Source: Aquimarina longa SW024
Lineage (GTDB): Bacteria; Bacteroidota; Bacteroidia; Flavobacteriales; Flavobacteriaceae
Reading direction: 5' to 3'
Assembly (NCBI RefSeq): GCF_001401755.1
Contig: NZ_KQ474107.1
Span: 39,650 to 103,649 of the forward strand
Length of the DNA: 64,000 bases
Shown: positions 53,745 through 62,815 of the stretch, piece after piece
How the letters are laid out: every line of letters begins with the position of its first letter
How positions within the stretch are numbered: the first letter of the stretch is position 1
Notes under the pieces: model-generated
Database searches by the model: none
Seen by the model: only the letters and a program-made list of their open reading frames with translations
Told to the model about the DNA's origin: nothing
Translations under genes and position numbers: made by a program

Positions 53745-54128
53745 ATGAAAAAGTTATCAATTTTAGTGGCATTTATGACAATTGGTCTTGTTATGGCTAG
53801 TGACCCTGTAAAAGAACTTAACACGTATACAGTTGAAAAAACAGAGATCACGAATGTGTCTCCTTTTTGTATTTCAATTGCTAAAGGTGATTATGAAATG
53901 GTAAAAAAAATGGTTGAGTTAGGTACTGAGGTTAACGAATCCTCTGAGGGGATGACACCTCTTATGTATGCTGCTCGTTATAATAGAATAGAGATTATTA
54001 AACTTCTTGTAGCAAATGGAGCGAAGATTAATAAAAAAAATGGTAAAGGTTTTAATGCATTGAAGTATGCTGATATGTCAGGAGCTAAAGATGCTAAGGC
54101 ATTATTATTAGAGCTTAAGAAAAAGTAA
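53745..54128 (+). CDS. Small exported ankyrin-repeat protein (copy 1)
   Basis: This 127-residue protein has a signal peptide (MKKLSILVAFMTIGLVMA) and then about 2.5 ankyrin repeats. Residues 42-72 (SPFCISIAKGDYEMVKKMVELGTEVNE) form the first, 73-105 (EGMTPLMYAARYNRIEIIKLLVANGAKIN) the second, and a partial third runs to the end. It is probably a periplasmic protein-binding module. It shares about 55 of 86 aligned mature residues (by-eye count) with the gene 258 bases downstream, so the two arose by tandem duplication. Confidence 0.82.
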   Translation: MKKLSILVAFMTIGLVMASDPVKELNTYTVEKTEITNVSPFCISIAKGDYEMVKKMVELGTEVNESSEGMTPLMYAARYNRIEIIKLLVANGAKINKKNGKGFNALKYADMSGAKDAKALLLELKKK

Positions 54129-54386
54129 TTTTTTAAATAAGTACTTTACTGAAAAAATCTATGAATCCACTTTCCATTGTATGGTTAGTGGATTTGTTAT
54201 TTTTAACTAAACTGCTGATTTAATTTTTCTCGATACGTTATATATAAGCTAACATACCGTTACTGATAAAATAATACTGTTAAAAGTTAAAATTCTGTTA
54301 TTATAGAAAAAGAAGTGTAACAAAACCTAAGACTTGATAGTCATATTTATAGAAATCAATCAAATAATTTAAAAATCAAGTTTATT

Positions 54387-54767
54387 ATGAGAAAAGCAAT
54401 TTTAGCAACCTTAATGGTTATATGTACAGTTTATGTAAGTGTGGGAGCAGAAACATCAACAATCACTACTAGTCATGATTATGATCTCATGATTTATAAA
54501 ACAAGCCCATTTTGTATGGCTATTGTAAAAGGAGATTTAGAAACAGTAAAGAAGCTCATCGAATTAGGAAGTGATGTCAACGAAAAATCTGAAGGGATGA
54601 CTCCTCTTATGTACGCTGCTAGGTTTAACCGTACCGAAATTATTAAGGTACTTGTTAAAAAAGGAGCACGTATTAAGACAAAAGATAGTAAAGGGTATAC
54701 AGCAATGAAATTTGCAAAACTATCAAATGCCAAAGAAGCAATAACACTCTTAAAGGAATTGTCATAA
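54387..54767 (+). CDS. Small exported ankyrin-repeat protein (copy 2)
   Basis: This is a 126-residue paralogue of the preceding gene. It has a signal peptide (ILATLMVICTVYVSVGA) and the same ankyrin arrangement (SPFCMAIVKGDLETVKKLIEL, then EGMTPLMYAARFNRTEIIKVLV). GMTPLMYAAR is identical in both copies. The N-terminal linkers differ completely. The 258-base gap between them has no terminator I can see, so copy 2 may be read from both promoters. Confidence 0.82.
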   Translation: MRKAILATLMVICTVYVSVGAETSTITTSHDYDLMIYKTSPFCMAIVKGDLETVKKLIELGSDVNEKSEGMTPLMYAARFNRTEIIKVLVKKGARIKTKDSKGYTAMKFAKLSNAKEAITLLKELS

Positions 54768-54801
54768 CTAATTAATTGCATTAATTAGTATGTAAAAAGC
54801 T

Positions 54802-54847
54802 AAAAGCTACTTGTTTAAAGAAAAGAAAAAACAAGTAGCTTTTTTTT
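54802..54847. terminator. Bidirectional terminator between ankyrin copy 2 and the M48 gene
   Basis: A 14-bp stem (54802-54815 with 54830-54843; AGCTACTTG/CAAGTAGCT core) is followed by T7 on the rightward strand. It overlaps the last codon of the leftward gene. Confidence 0.8.
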
Positions 54848-55613
54848 ATTGTTTGCTATATTCCTGTATCGCTTCTTTTATTTTTTCTATGCGATTTTCT
54901 GGATCAGGGTGAGAGCTTTGAAACTCAGGAGTACGATTAGGACCTGCTGCTGCTTTAAGAATTTTCATTACACCAATCATTTCCTCAGGATTGTAACCTG
55001 AATTAATCATAAATAAAATACCTAATTTATCACTTTCTAGCTCATCATTACGACCATTTCCTAGTAAGATGTTTTTTCCAATACCATTTACAATTCCTCC
55101 TGCATCTGCGCCTACAGATGCACCTGTAGATATCGTTTTCCAAAATTCATGCTCTGCTATTCTTTCTGCAGAGTGGCGTCCTAGTACATGACCAATTTCA
55201 TGACCTAGTACTCCTGCAACCTGATCTTCATTTTGTAACTTAGAAAGTAAAGCATAGGTTATAAATATTTGCCCTCCTGGTAAAGCAAAAGCATTTATAG
55301 TATTTGGATCTGCTAATAAATGAAACTCATATTTATAAGGGGTTTGTTTAGCCATACTTGATTTGACTAGCTTATTACCAATCATGTCGATATAACTTTG
55401 TAATTTTTGATCCGGATATAATCCTCCATGTTGTTGTGTCATTTCAGGAGCACTTTGTAGCCCTATGGCAATCTCCTGATCACTTGTCATATTGATATTT
55501 TGTACTCTATCAGTATACGGGTTTAATGTTTTATTATTACATTTTTTAAAAAAAGCAAAAGCTACAATTGCTAAACCGATTAAGATTCTGATTTTTAAAC
55601 CACCACGTCTCAT
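54846..55613 (-). CDS. M48-family metallopeptidase
   Basis: This 255-residue protein has an N-terminal hydrophobic segment (IRILIGLAIVAFAFF) acting as signal or anchor. The zinc site is HEIGH at 138-142 with the third ligand in NDELESDKLG. AFALPGGQIFITYALLSKL precedes the site, typical of the YggG/LoiP and BepA-like periplasmic group. It probably degrades misfolded envelope proteins. A CAP lipoprotein gene lies upstream on the same strand, separated by three hairpins. Confidence 0.9.
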   Translation of the reverse strand: MRRGGLKIRILIGLAIVAFAFFKKCNNKTLNPYTDRVQNINMTSDQEIAIGLQSAPEMTQQHGGLYPDQKLQSYIDMIGNKLVKSSMAKQTPYKYEFHLLADPNTINAFALPGGQIFITYALLSKLQNEDQVAGVLGHEIGHVLGRHSAERIAEHEFWKTISTGASVGADAGGIVNGIGKNILLGNGRNDELESDKLGILFMINSGYNPEEMIGVMKILKAAAGPNRTPEFQSSHPDPENRIEKIKEAIQEYSKQ

Positions 55614-55655
55614 TATAAATTGTTTTTTTTGATACCAAAGTTTAAAGTTAGTAAA

Positions 55656-55706
55656 TATAAAAATTGCTTACTAATAAAATGTATAAACACTTCTTAGTAA
55701 GCAATT
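55656..55706 (-). terminator. Terminator of the CAP lipoprotein gene
   Basis: A 13-bp perfect stem (55662-55674 with 55694-55706) encloses 19 bases. The leftward strand continues with TTTATATTT. It is the last of three hairpins in this gap. Confidence 0.6.
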
Positions 55707-55716
55707 ACTAGGGGTA

Positions 55717-55776
55717 CCATTTTAGAAACTAAAATGGGATTAGTGCTAACTATGGTCGTTGAGTTTGCATAGTTAG
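55717..55776 (-). other. Two further hairpins after the CAP gene
   Basis: CCATTTTAG/CTAAAATGG with a 3-base loop (55717-55737) and CTAACTATG/CATAGTTAG with a 13-base loop (55746-55776) lie between the CAP stop codon and its terminator. Neither has a U-tract. They may protect the 3' end or form a small RNA. Confidence 0.5.
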
Positions 55777-55777
55777 T

Positions 55778-56296
55778 TTATCGATAAAATAATTGTGTAT
55801 AATAATATTTTCCATCTTTATCTTTTATTGCTGCGATACCGGTATGAGTATAGTTTCCTTCGATATTTTTTTTATGACCACTACTAGCTAACCAGCCTGC
55901 AACTACACTTTTTGCATCTGGATAAAAGCTAGCTACGTTTTCTGCTGCTGATCTGGCATTTTCTTTTTTATTCAAAACACTTTTTCTAGAGGAAAAGTCA
56001 TCGTGACTAATAGTGCTTTTAGAAATCATATATTCTGTATGAGTAACAGCTAATTGTTCGGCAGTTTTATTTGTGATTAATTTTGTTAAGCCTTTATTTT
56101 GCCGATGTTCATTTACTAATTTTAGTATTTCTTCTGTAATAGAAAGTGGTATGGGAGGTTTTCCTGTAGGTTTTTCTTCTTCTGTAGTAGAATTTCGATC
56201 AGAAACCTTATTAGAACTATTCTCATCATCAGAACATGATAGTGTATAGCATAAAATAATAAAAGCACAAAAATATTTAGACAAAGAAGTTTTCAA
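55778..56296 (-). CDS. CAP-domain (SCP/PR1) lipoprotein
   Basis: This 172-residue protein has a lipoprotein signal ending at Cys21 (ILCYTLSC), a Ser/Glu/Lys/Pro linker (22-52), then a CAP domain: ILKLVNEHRQNKGL, AVTHTEYMISKSTISHDDFSSR, ARSAAENVA, VVAGWLASSGHKKNIEGNYTHTGIA and YYYTQLFYR. The His and Glu positions of the CAP cavity are present (HTEYM, SHDDF, AENVA, SGHKKN). The molecular activity of bacterial CAP proteins is mostly unknown. It is anchored on the cell envelope. Confidence 0.88.
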   Translation of the reverse strand: MKTSLSKYFCAFIILCYTLSCSDDENSSNKVSDRNSTTEEEKPTGKPPIPLSITEEILKLVNEHRQNKGLTKLITNKTAEQLAVTHTEYMISKSTISHDDFSSRKSVLNKKENARSAAENVASFYPDAKSVVAGWLASSGHKKNIEGNYTHTGIAAIKDKDGKYYYTQLFYR

Positions 56297-56365
56297 AGAT
56301 TTTAGGGGTTTTTGTTTTGATTACAGTAGTAGATAACTAATATTAGTTAGTTTTAGTATATGATA

Positions 56366-57088
56366 TTATGTTAATTTTGGATTAATATCTAATATGTTTT
56401 CTGTAATGTATTGTTTAATAAAGCTTTCTGTAAAAAAAGAACTACCAAATAATTCTGTTTTTTTTAATTCTGTAGTAATATCTAGTTTTTGATACTCTTT
56501 TAGCATTGGTACAGATAGTGGGGCGTAAGAGTAGTGCCAAGGTTCATATTTAAAACCTTTTCTATTTTTTTTGTCAGTATAAACAAGATGAAATCCAAAG
56601 GTATTAGCATACTGATCCATCCATTCTTTAAATTTACAAAAAGGGCCATCACTCTCAAAGTTCTCTGCAAGAAGTAATCGTTTAGGTTGTCTGGCATTAC
56701 CATCTACAATGTCTAAATCGGTTCCCCAATGATGCCTTGATGTACCAGGTATTGTAGAATATTCTATAATCTTCTGTATTGCATTAATTGGGGATAACCC
56801 TTTTTTAGTAAACTTTTTATATTTGCGTTCCCAGATTTTATTTTGATGTGCATAACTTCTATAGCTTGAAACAACCTTTATCCTAAACCCACTTTTTAGT
56901 GCTTCGGTTTTCATTTTTAAAAAAGCTTCATGAGCTTCTTTCCTAAGTTTATGTTCATCACCAAAGAGTAAAGGATTATTTTTTCCCATTAGGTCATCTT
57001 TAGAGAACTTCGACTGAAGCATAGAAAATGACGATAATATTCCGATTACGCCTAAAGTACTAATACCAATAAAATCTCGTCTTAACAT
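56366..57088 (-). CDS. M15-family D-Ala-D-Ala carboxypeptidase (VanY-like)
   Basis: This 240-residue zinc peptidase acts on peptidoglycan stems. The N-terminus MLRRDFIGISTLGVIGILSSF resembles a Tat-type signal (twin Arg, hydrophobic core). The zinc site is SRHHWGTDLD (117-126, fitting S-x-H-x-x-G-x-x-x-D) and EPWHYSY near 187. KVVSSYRSYAHQ is also typical. Acceptor-side specificity (DD or LD) cannot be decided. The CAP gene follows on the same strand 69 bases later. Confidence 0.88.
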   Translation of the reverse strand: MLRRDFIGISTLGVIGILSSFSMLQSKFSKDDLMGKNNPLLFGDEHKLRKEAHEAFLKMKTEALKSGFRIKVVSSYRSYAHQNKIWERKYKKFTKKGLSPINAIQKIIEYSTIPGTSRHHWGTDLDIVDGNARQPKRLLLAENFESDGPFCKFKEWMDQYANTFGFHLVYTDKKNRKGFKYEPWHYSYAPLSVPMLKEYQKLDITTELKKTELFGSSFFTESFIKQYITENILDINPKLT

Positions 57089-57121
57089 TCTTTTACTACA
57101 ATTCTGTCATTTTAGAGTAAT

Positions 57122-57670
57122 TTATTCTAAAATTCCATCAATAATTCCATATTCTAATGATTCCTGAGCATCCATCCAATAATCACGATTAAAATCTTTT
57201 AATACTTTTTCTACATCTTGGCCACAATTATCTGCAAGAATCTGAGCGCTTAACTCTTTAGTTTTTAGTATTTCTGCTGCTTGAATTTCTATATTAGAAG
57301 CTTGTCCTCTTGCGCCACCACTTGGCTGATGAATCATCACTTTTGCATGGGGTTGAATAAATCTACGTCCTTTCTCACCAATACTTAAAAGAATTGATCC
57401 CATAGATGCTGCTAGTCCAGTACAAATAGTGGAAACAGGACTTTTTAGACTTTTAATAGTATCATACATAGCAAATCCTGAAGTAACATATCCTCCTGGA
57501 CTATTAATATATAGCTTAATTTCTTTATGATTTATCATGTCTAGATACATCAATCTATCAATTACATGTTTTGCTGATTTATCATCTACCTGCCCCCAGA
57601 GGAATACACTTCGTTCTTCCAGAAATTTTTTATCGATCAGATCTTGTATTTTTCCTGATTTTTCTTTCAT
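57122..57670 (-). CDS. clpP: ATP-dependent Clp protease proteolytic subunit
   Basis: This 182-residue serine protease forms a barrel fed by Clp ATPases. The catalytic Ser89 is in GLAASMGSILLS and His114 in VMIHQPSGG, with Asp near 163 (RDYWMDAQESLEYG). The N-terminus is short and lacks the usual propeptide. No clpX is adjacent, so it may be a second ClpP paralogue; the main clpP-clpX-tig locus would be elsewhere. Confidence 0.93.
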   Translation of the reverse strand: MKEKSGKIQDLIDKKFLEERSVFLWGQVDDKSAKHVIDRLMYLDMINHKEIKLYINSPGGYVTSGFAMYDTIKSLKSPVSTICTGLAASMGSILLSIGEKGRRFIQPHAKVMIHQPSGGARGQASNIEIQAAEILKTKELSAQILADNCGQDVEKVLKDFNRDYWMDAQESLEYGIIDGILE

Positions 57671-57803
57671 TTTTATATAGTTTTTTCTTTTGCTTGTTAG
57701 TGATGATTAAAAAATAAAAACAATACATGCTGATTAGAATACTATAATTAGTAATGTATTTGATTTTTAAGAATTCTTAACATCTTTGAGATAAAAGTAT
57801 AAT

Positions 57804-57811
57804 TATTTTTG
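57804..57811 (+). promoter_or_regulatory. -7 box (TATTTTTG) for the second GNAT gene
   Basis: This TAnnTTTG match lies 14 bases before the ATG at 57826; a TTTG at 57785-57788 lies 15 bases upstream of it. The predicted leader is very short. Confidence 0.5.
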
Positions 57812-57825
57812 CAGAAAAACACCAT

Positions 57826-58251
57826 ATGAATTTAGCATTTCACAAAATTTTAAAAGAAGATTTTTGTAAAGCTTTGCCATTACTCCAAAAATTAATGAAA
57901 AACCAGTTTTCTGACGATATTTTAATGCAACGTTTTGAAGAGATGTTTGAGCAGAATTATGAGTGTTGGGGAGTTTATTTAGATAAAGAATTAATAGGAA
58001 TATTTGGTTTGTGGTTTATGACAAGGCATTATGTAGGTCGATCATGTGAGCCTGATCATGTATTTATTAAAGAAGCATATAGAAGTAAAGGTATTGGTAA
58101 GAAAGTATTTACATGGATCTATGAATATGCAAAGAGTAGGGGGTGTGAGGCTTCGGAGTTAAATAGTTATGTTACGAATTACCCTTCTCACAAGTTTTAT
58201 CTTAATGAAGGGTATGAAATATGGGGGTATCATTTTGTGAAAAAGTTATAA
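57826..58251 (+). CDS. GNAT-family N-acetyltransferase
   Basis: This is a 141-residue acetyltransferase. Motif A is DHVFIKEAYRSKGIGKKVFT (R-S-K-G-I-G loop) and the C-terminal HKFYLNEGYEIWGYHF is motif B. The substrate is unknown. It is divergent from clpP and monocistronic. Confidence 0.87.
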   Translation: MNLAFHKILKEDFCKALPLLQKLMKNQFSDDILMQRFEEMFEQNYECWGVYLDKELIGIFGLWFMTRHYVGRSCEPDHVFIKEAYRSKGIGKKVFTWIYEYAKSRGCEASELNSYVTNYPSHKFYLNEGYEIWGYHFVKKL

Positions 58252-58401
58252 TGACCAAATAAGTATTTTTTAATACTACTTGCTTTCTAAATAATTAGCT
58301 ATATATAAATTTACTATAACAAAATGTTTTCTTGCCTAAGTTCTATAATACAAATAAATAGTAATTAAGTTAGATATAAACTTTTGGTATTGACATATGC
58401 A

Positions 58402-58445
58402 AAAAAAAACTATTCATGGATTACAAGTTCCATGAATAGTTTTTA
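58402..58445. terminator. Bidirectional terminator before the surface-protein block
   Basis: A 15-bp perfect stem (58406-58420 with 58429-58443; ACTATTCATGGA core) and an 8-base loop, with A- and T-runs on either side. It lies 19 bases past the stop of the leftward T9SS-CTD gene. Confidence 0.85.
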
Positions 58446-58464
58446 TAAATAAATATTTTAAAAA

Positions 58465-59610
58465 TTACCTATTGATATATAAATAACCTGAACGATCTTT
58501 CTGCCCATTAATTTTTAAAATATAAAAATAAGTACCTACAGGAAGCTCTTCATCTTTAGCAATAGTTGCTCTGCCTTCTGAGATTCCAGCCCATGAATTA
58601 TCATATTCTTTTTTATTATATACTTCGACTCCCCATCTGTTAAAGATAGAAAGTTCATTATCTGGGAATTTAGAAATACCTTGTATGGTAAAAGTATCGT
58701 TAAGACCATCTCCATTAGGAGACACAGCAGTGAATACTTGCAAATCGCCATCTAATATACTACTAGATGTTCCGAAAGTAAGAACAGTATAGTTATCGGG
58801 TAATATTACTTCTGAAGTGATTTCTCCATTGTTTAAATCTCCTAATATAGCTGTATTACCAAGGTTTACCCATTGGTTTAAATTTTTATCCCATCCTACA
58901 ACTCTAAGATTTTCTAAATCATCTACAAGTGTTGGGATATTACTGTTATCATCCCAAGTAAGAGTTACTCTAGTTTCTATACTACTATCTAGATCCCAAA
59001 ATTCGAAAGAACTAACACCAAATAAAGAATTTCCAAAATTATTAGTATCAAAACTACTTGGAAAAAAATTAGGAGTATTTGGATTTTCGAAAAAATAAGC
59101 TCCTTTGGACGTGTTTGTTGCAATTTGACTATCAACTTTCATAGGTCTTAATCTATAGTCATCTCCAATAGGAAAAGTAAAATCAAGAATTCCTGTTATT
59201 GATGCGTACCCATCTACATATCGATCATTATTCTCTCCTAAATATGGCGTATCATTTACATAATCTAAAGAAACAATACGTCTATCTCTAGGCGTTTGAA
59301 CTCTTCCATTTATAAATTCTTGGAAATTCGTAATACCTACTGCAACTTCTAAGAATAGGTCATTTACAACGTCAATTTCCATATCATGAAATACAGGTTT
59401 GTTATCTCCTGATATAGTAAGTTCATCAGTAGTACTATAGAAACCTGCAAGACCACTATTTTGATCAAACGTTCCGTCATTAGTTAAATTAGTATGAAAA
59501 CCTATTTTACCTTGATCATGAATTTGGATATTTCCAAAATTATGAAAAGCTTGTTGTCCTATGATAAATTGGGCTAAGAAGCATGCGATTATAAAAAATA
59601 TTTTATCCAT
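58465..59610 (-). CDS. Exported protein with gliding-type (type B) T9SS C-terminal domain
   Basis: This is a 381-residue protein. A signal peptide (FFIIACFLAQFIIGQ) is followed by a beta-rich region (about 20-290) and a C-terminal domain of the CHU_C/gliding motility-associated class: AVSPNGDGLNDTFTIQGI, NELSIFNRWGVEVYNKKEYD, LPVGTYFYILKI and SGYLYINR at the end. That domain directs secretion through the type IX system and attachment or release at the surface. The N-terminal half has no recognisable catalytic motif. It is a likely cargo of the PorT/plug machinery encoded elsewhere in this window. Confidence 0.88.
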   Translation of the reverse strand: MDKIFFIIACFLAQFIIGQQAFHNFGNIQIHDQGKIGFHTNLTNDGTFDQNSGLAGFYSTTDELTISGDNKPVFHDMEIDVVNDLFLEVAVGITNFQEFINGRVQTPRDRRIVSLDYVNDTPYLGENNDRYVDGYASITGILDFTFPIGDDYRLRPMKVDSQIATNTSKGAYFFENPNTPNFFPSSFDTNNFGNSLFGVSSFEFWDLDSSIETRVTLTWDDNSNIPTLVDDLENLRVVGWDKNLNQWVNLGNTAILGDLNNGEITSEVILPDNYTVLTFGTSSSILDGDLQVFTAVSPNGDGLNDTFTIQGISKFPDNELSIFNRWGVEVYNKKEYDNSWAGISEGRATIAKDEELPVGTYFYILKINGQKDRSGYLYINR

Positions 59611-59930
59611 AATTATATTTGGGGTAATACTGTGTTACGGTTTGACAGTAAGTAAGTTATGGCAAATATATTATATTTTTTTTAAACTGAACAACTTTTT
59701 AGGGTATAAAAAATAAGAAAACACCGATTAAGTGCTTGTTTATTACGATTAACGGTGTTAATATTGTAAGATAACACGTTATTTATATATAGGTATGGTA
59801 GATACTTATATAAACAAATATATATAAAAATAACTTTTATATTATACTGGATTCGCGTAGAAATAATTTCAATCACATAACTCGTTGTTATGTAATTGTT
59901 TGTAGAAGTTTTTTATTTGTTATTTTTTTG
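59611..59930. other. Gap between two surface-protein genes
   Basis: This is 320 bases of AT-rich sequence containing the possible leftward terminator at 59716-59759 and, nearer 59611, presumably the promoter of the downstream gene. No open frame is credible. Confidence 0.4.
59716..59759 (-). terminator. Possible terminator of the adhesin operon
   Basis: AACACCG (59720-59726) pairs with CGGTGTT (59753-59759) around a 26-base loop. The leftward strand continues TTTCTTATTTTTT. It lies about 170 bases past the operon's last stop. Confidence 0.4.
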
Positions 59931-62099
59931 TTAATTAGGTCTTGATCTATGCGTGATTCTTCGATTGGTTATTACTGTTTTTATAATAATATTTAATGTT
60001 CCGGTGGTTGTACCAGCTAATGGTATATTTTGATCATTAGAAATATCTGAAGATGATAGAGAGTTATCAAAACTTCCTACTTCTGTACCTATTACATCAA
60101 AAGTAAAAGTACAAGAATTTCCTGCAGGTAAACTTATTCCAGAGACAGAAAAATTATTAGCCCCAGATGCCGCACTAACAGTTCCCGTACAAGAAGAAGA
60201 AGCATTAGGAGATGTTGAAATTAACATTCCTGAGGGGAGGTTGTCTGTAAGTGATAAATTAGTCAAATCTACTCCAGTTGCTGGGTTTTCTAAAACAATA
60301 GTAACTGTTGATTCTTCTCCATGTCCAATAGTATTTGGTGAGAAATTTTTACTTGCTACAGCAGGGAAAGCTACTTCTGTAGATACAGCAAAAACACCTC
60401 CCCAAATCCCTTCATTAGCACTTCCTAAACCAACATCTAGAGTAGTCGCATTATTAGGAACTAGACCAGTAGCGTCAAACATATCAATATCCATCCCCCA
60501 ATTAAAACTTAAATTAGGGTTTCTTGCTCCAATATCAACTCCGTATTTTGATATAGTACTATTTAATGTATTATTAGTAGGATTTAATCCATTAGAAAGA
60601 GGAGTTCCATTTATAGATACAAAATCTCCCGTTTGATTTGCTTCACCGTCAAATCCAAAGTATCCTGCATCTGTATCAAAAGCCCCTGTAGAAGGAGTTA
60701 ATAAACCAACAACTGTAAATGCGTCATTAGCTCCAAATCCAAAAAAATCAAAACCATCCCATACGCTGATACTTCTGGTTATATCCGTAGGATCTTCATA
60801 AATGATTACCATAGTCCAGCCTCCAAATGGTCCTGTAAAGGCACTACCTGTAATTAATGCAATATCTGCAACAGTATAGGTTCCTGATCCTCCACTTTGA
60901 ACAATGGAAGTGACATCTGCAAAAGATATAAAGGTACTCCACCCACTGAATGAGGTATTTTCAATATTAGTAATGTTGGCATTAATTGTAGTATATGCTC
61001 CTGAGCCTGGTTGTCTAAATTTTATTTGTCCAGGGTTTAATGAAGGGTCGGGATTTGTAATTCCACTAAATGTGGAATTATATGCACCTCCCCAGTATAG
61101 TCCTGCCCAATTAATAGTGGCTCCTACAGGTAATGTAAAGTTACTACTACTAGAGTTTATTGTAGTCCCATCAATATTAGAATAGCCCATTACTACTGGT
61201 GGGTTATTAGTTGTAGGCGTTCCAGGACAATTGGCGGTACATATTAGGTTTGTGTTACCAATCATATCAAAATTGCCTCGCACATTAACTGAAAAACGTT
61301 CTTCATAGGGTCTTGGATTTTCTACTTCAATGTCAATAATAGTACCTATTCCTTGATCTGTAATATCAACAGACGGATCGCTTACATTAGAAAAATTAAT
61401 CAAAAAACTCTCATCTCCCTCTATATTAATATCGTCTAGTATAGGAATAGTTATAGTTTCTGTATCTCCGGTAGTTCCAGAAAAAGATAATGTGCCATTT
61501 GTTGTGGTGTAATCTGCTCCAGCAGTGGCTGTATTATCAGCGGTTGTATAATCAAGAGTAAAAGTACCTGTGGTACTAGAACCACCATGTGTTACAGTAA
61601 ATATAGCAGTTCCTGCATTTTCATTTACAGAAATATCCTCTATACTTATTATAGGTATTACTGCTACAATATCAAAAGTAACAGTCTTACTCATGCTTGA
61701 AGGTTTAGGATTTCCGTTGACTAGATCACTTCCATTTTCTGATATTACTTGAGTTCCATCTACTCTAACTATAACAGAAGCCGCTCCATTCCAACCATCA
61801 CCATAAAACTCTTCCATAAGTATAGAATAGTTAGTTCCATATGGGACATTAAAACTTACTGTGGTAGTATAGCCTGCAATTGTATTTCCATCAAAACAAT
61901 TTGTAGGATTACAAATTGGATTTGTGCCTCCAGTAACAAGGGTTACACCATCAGGCATAAAAAAAGTTACCCTATTTTCTGAAGACCATTGAGGCCAATT
62001 TACTTCAATCTCTACTACAGCTTGTCCATAAGAAATCACAGAAGAGTATAGGAATACTATCAGTAGTATAAAAAATGGTGTATTCTGATGTTTTTTCAT
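59931..62099 (-). CDS. Large exported Calx-beta/DUF11-type surface protein
   Basis: This is a 722-residue protein. A signal peptide (FFILLIVFLYSSVISYGQ) is followed by a beta-domain with a paired-Cys loop (NPICNPTNCFDG, 60-72) and a GDGWNGA segment. A Calx-beta domain lies at about 152-256 (ISVNENAGTAIFTVTHGG, TADNTATAGADYTTTNGTL, IPILDDINIEGDESFLINF). A DUF3344-like region covers about 265-600 (INWAGLYWGGAYN, ISVWDGFDFFGFGANDAF, GDFVSINGTPLSN). A DUF11-like repeat lies at about 610-705 (DLTNLSLTDNLPSGML). The C-terminus, TVITNRRITHRSRPN, is short and basic. No T9SS CTD is recognisable, so its route out is unclear. It is the third gene of a tightly packed leftward operon. Confidence 0.72.
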   Translation of the reverse strand: MKKHQNTPFFILLIVFLYSSVISYGQAVVEIEVNWPQWSSENRVTFFMPDGVTLVTGGTNPICNPTNCFDGNTIAGYTTTVSFNVPYGTNYSILMEEFYGDGWNGAASVIVRVDGTQVISENGSDLVNGNPKPSSMSKTVTFDIVAVIPIISIEDISVNENAGTAIFTVTHGGSSTTGTFTLDYTTADNTATAGADYTTTNGTLSFSGTTGDTETITIPILDDINIEGDESFLINFSNVSDPSVDITDQGIGTIIDIEVENPRPYEERFSVNVRGNFDMIGNTNLICTANCPGTPTTNNPPVVMGYSNIDGTTINSSSSNFTLPVGATINWAGLYWGGAYNSTFSGITNPDPSLNPGQIKFRQPGSGAYTTINANITNIENTSFSGWSTFISFADVTSIVQSGGSGTYTVADIALITGSAFTGPFGGWTMVIIYEDPTDITRSISVWDGFDFFGFGANDAFTVVGLLTPSTGAFDTDAGYFGFDGEANQTGDFVSINGTPLSNGLNPTNNTLNSTISKYGVDIGARNPNLSFNWGMDIDMFDATGLVPNNATTLDVGLGSANEGIWGGVFAVSTEVAFPAVASKNFSPNTIGHGEESTVTIVLENPATGVDLTNLSLTDNLPSGMLISTSPNASSSCTGTVSAASGANNFSVSGISLPAGNSCTFTFDVIGTEVGSFDNSLSSSDISNDQNIPLAGTTTGTLNIIIKTVITNRRITHRSRPN

Positions 62100-62112
62100 C
62101 TATGCTGTTTTT

Positions 62113-62787
62113 TTATTTAACAACAAATACTACATTAATTAATGTATTATATGTTAAAGGAGTCGAAATAATATCATATGTCATCTCTCCTGCATTATCA
62201 ATAGATATATTGTCAAATACAGACGGATCAGCAAAGGTTACATAATAATGTAATTCATTAGCATTATATATAGGTATGGCTCCTGGAGCAGTAGGATTTG
62301 AAGCTACAGGAGTAGCAAATTGTGCTGTATATTGAGTGTATAAATTTATCGTACGTCCTGTTCCTGTGCTAGAAGCATCTATCTCGATAGATGGTGGATA
62401 AAAAACTCTAGCTGCCTTAGAAGTTATAGGGGCAATGGCTTGTATAACTTCTTGAACAGTTGTTTCATTCGTTATAGTATTTTCCCCAGCTTCATCAACA
62501 TCAATAGAAGTTGCTAAGTTTACTTCAGAATCTAATTGATCATCAGTACTTACTTGCCATCCATTAGTTAAACCTGTGTACCGATAAATTTCTTCATCAG
62601 CTAAATTAAAAACAACAGAACCAATAGTTGGAGAAAGTATAGCATTAATCTCTGCTAAATTAGTTGCCTTAGGTAACCCAAGTAAGGCATTAGCATCATT
62701 AACTCCAATTTGACCATGTATGCTATTTATTGATATGACAAATAAGAAAGCTATGAGGGATAATTTTTTCATTGTTTTGTTTTTCAT
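62113..62787 (-). CDS. Exported beta-rich protein of the adhesin operon
   Basis: This is a 224-residue protein. A signal peptide (LSLIAFLFVISINSIHGQ) is followed by IGVNDANALLGLPKA, the segment GSVVFNLADEEIYRYTGLTNGWQ, common at the start of flavobacterial tail-fibre-like proteins, and a C-terminal beta domain ending TYNTLINVVFVVK. An alternative start at 62772 (MKKLSL) shortens it by five residues. It lies 28 bases after the adhesin and 13 bases before the Calx-beta gene. I do not recognise a defined family. Confidence 0.6.
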   Translation of the reverse strand: MKNKTMKKLSLIAFLFVISINSIHGQIGVNDANALLGLPKATNLAEINAILSPTIGSVVFNLADEEIYRYTGLTNGWQVSTDDQLDSEVNLATSIDVDEAGENTITNETTVQEVIQAIAPITSKAARVFYPPSIEIDASSTGTGRTINLYTQYTAQFATPVASNPTAPGAIPIYNANELHYYVTFADPSVFDNISIDNAGEMTYDIISTPLTYNTLINVVFVVK

Positions 62788-62815
62788 TATTTTGTTTAAT
62801 CTGATGTTTTTAATT

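Noticed and set aside
53745..54767. Ankyrin pair as a toxin-immunity cassette
   Set aside because: No adjacent toxin, nuclease or secretion-effector gene is visible; noted only as a possibility in the findings.
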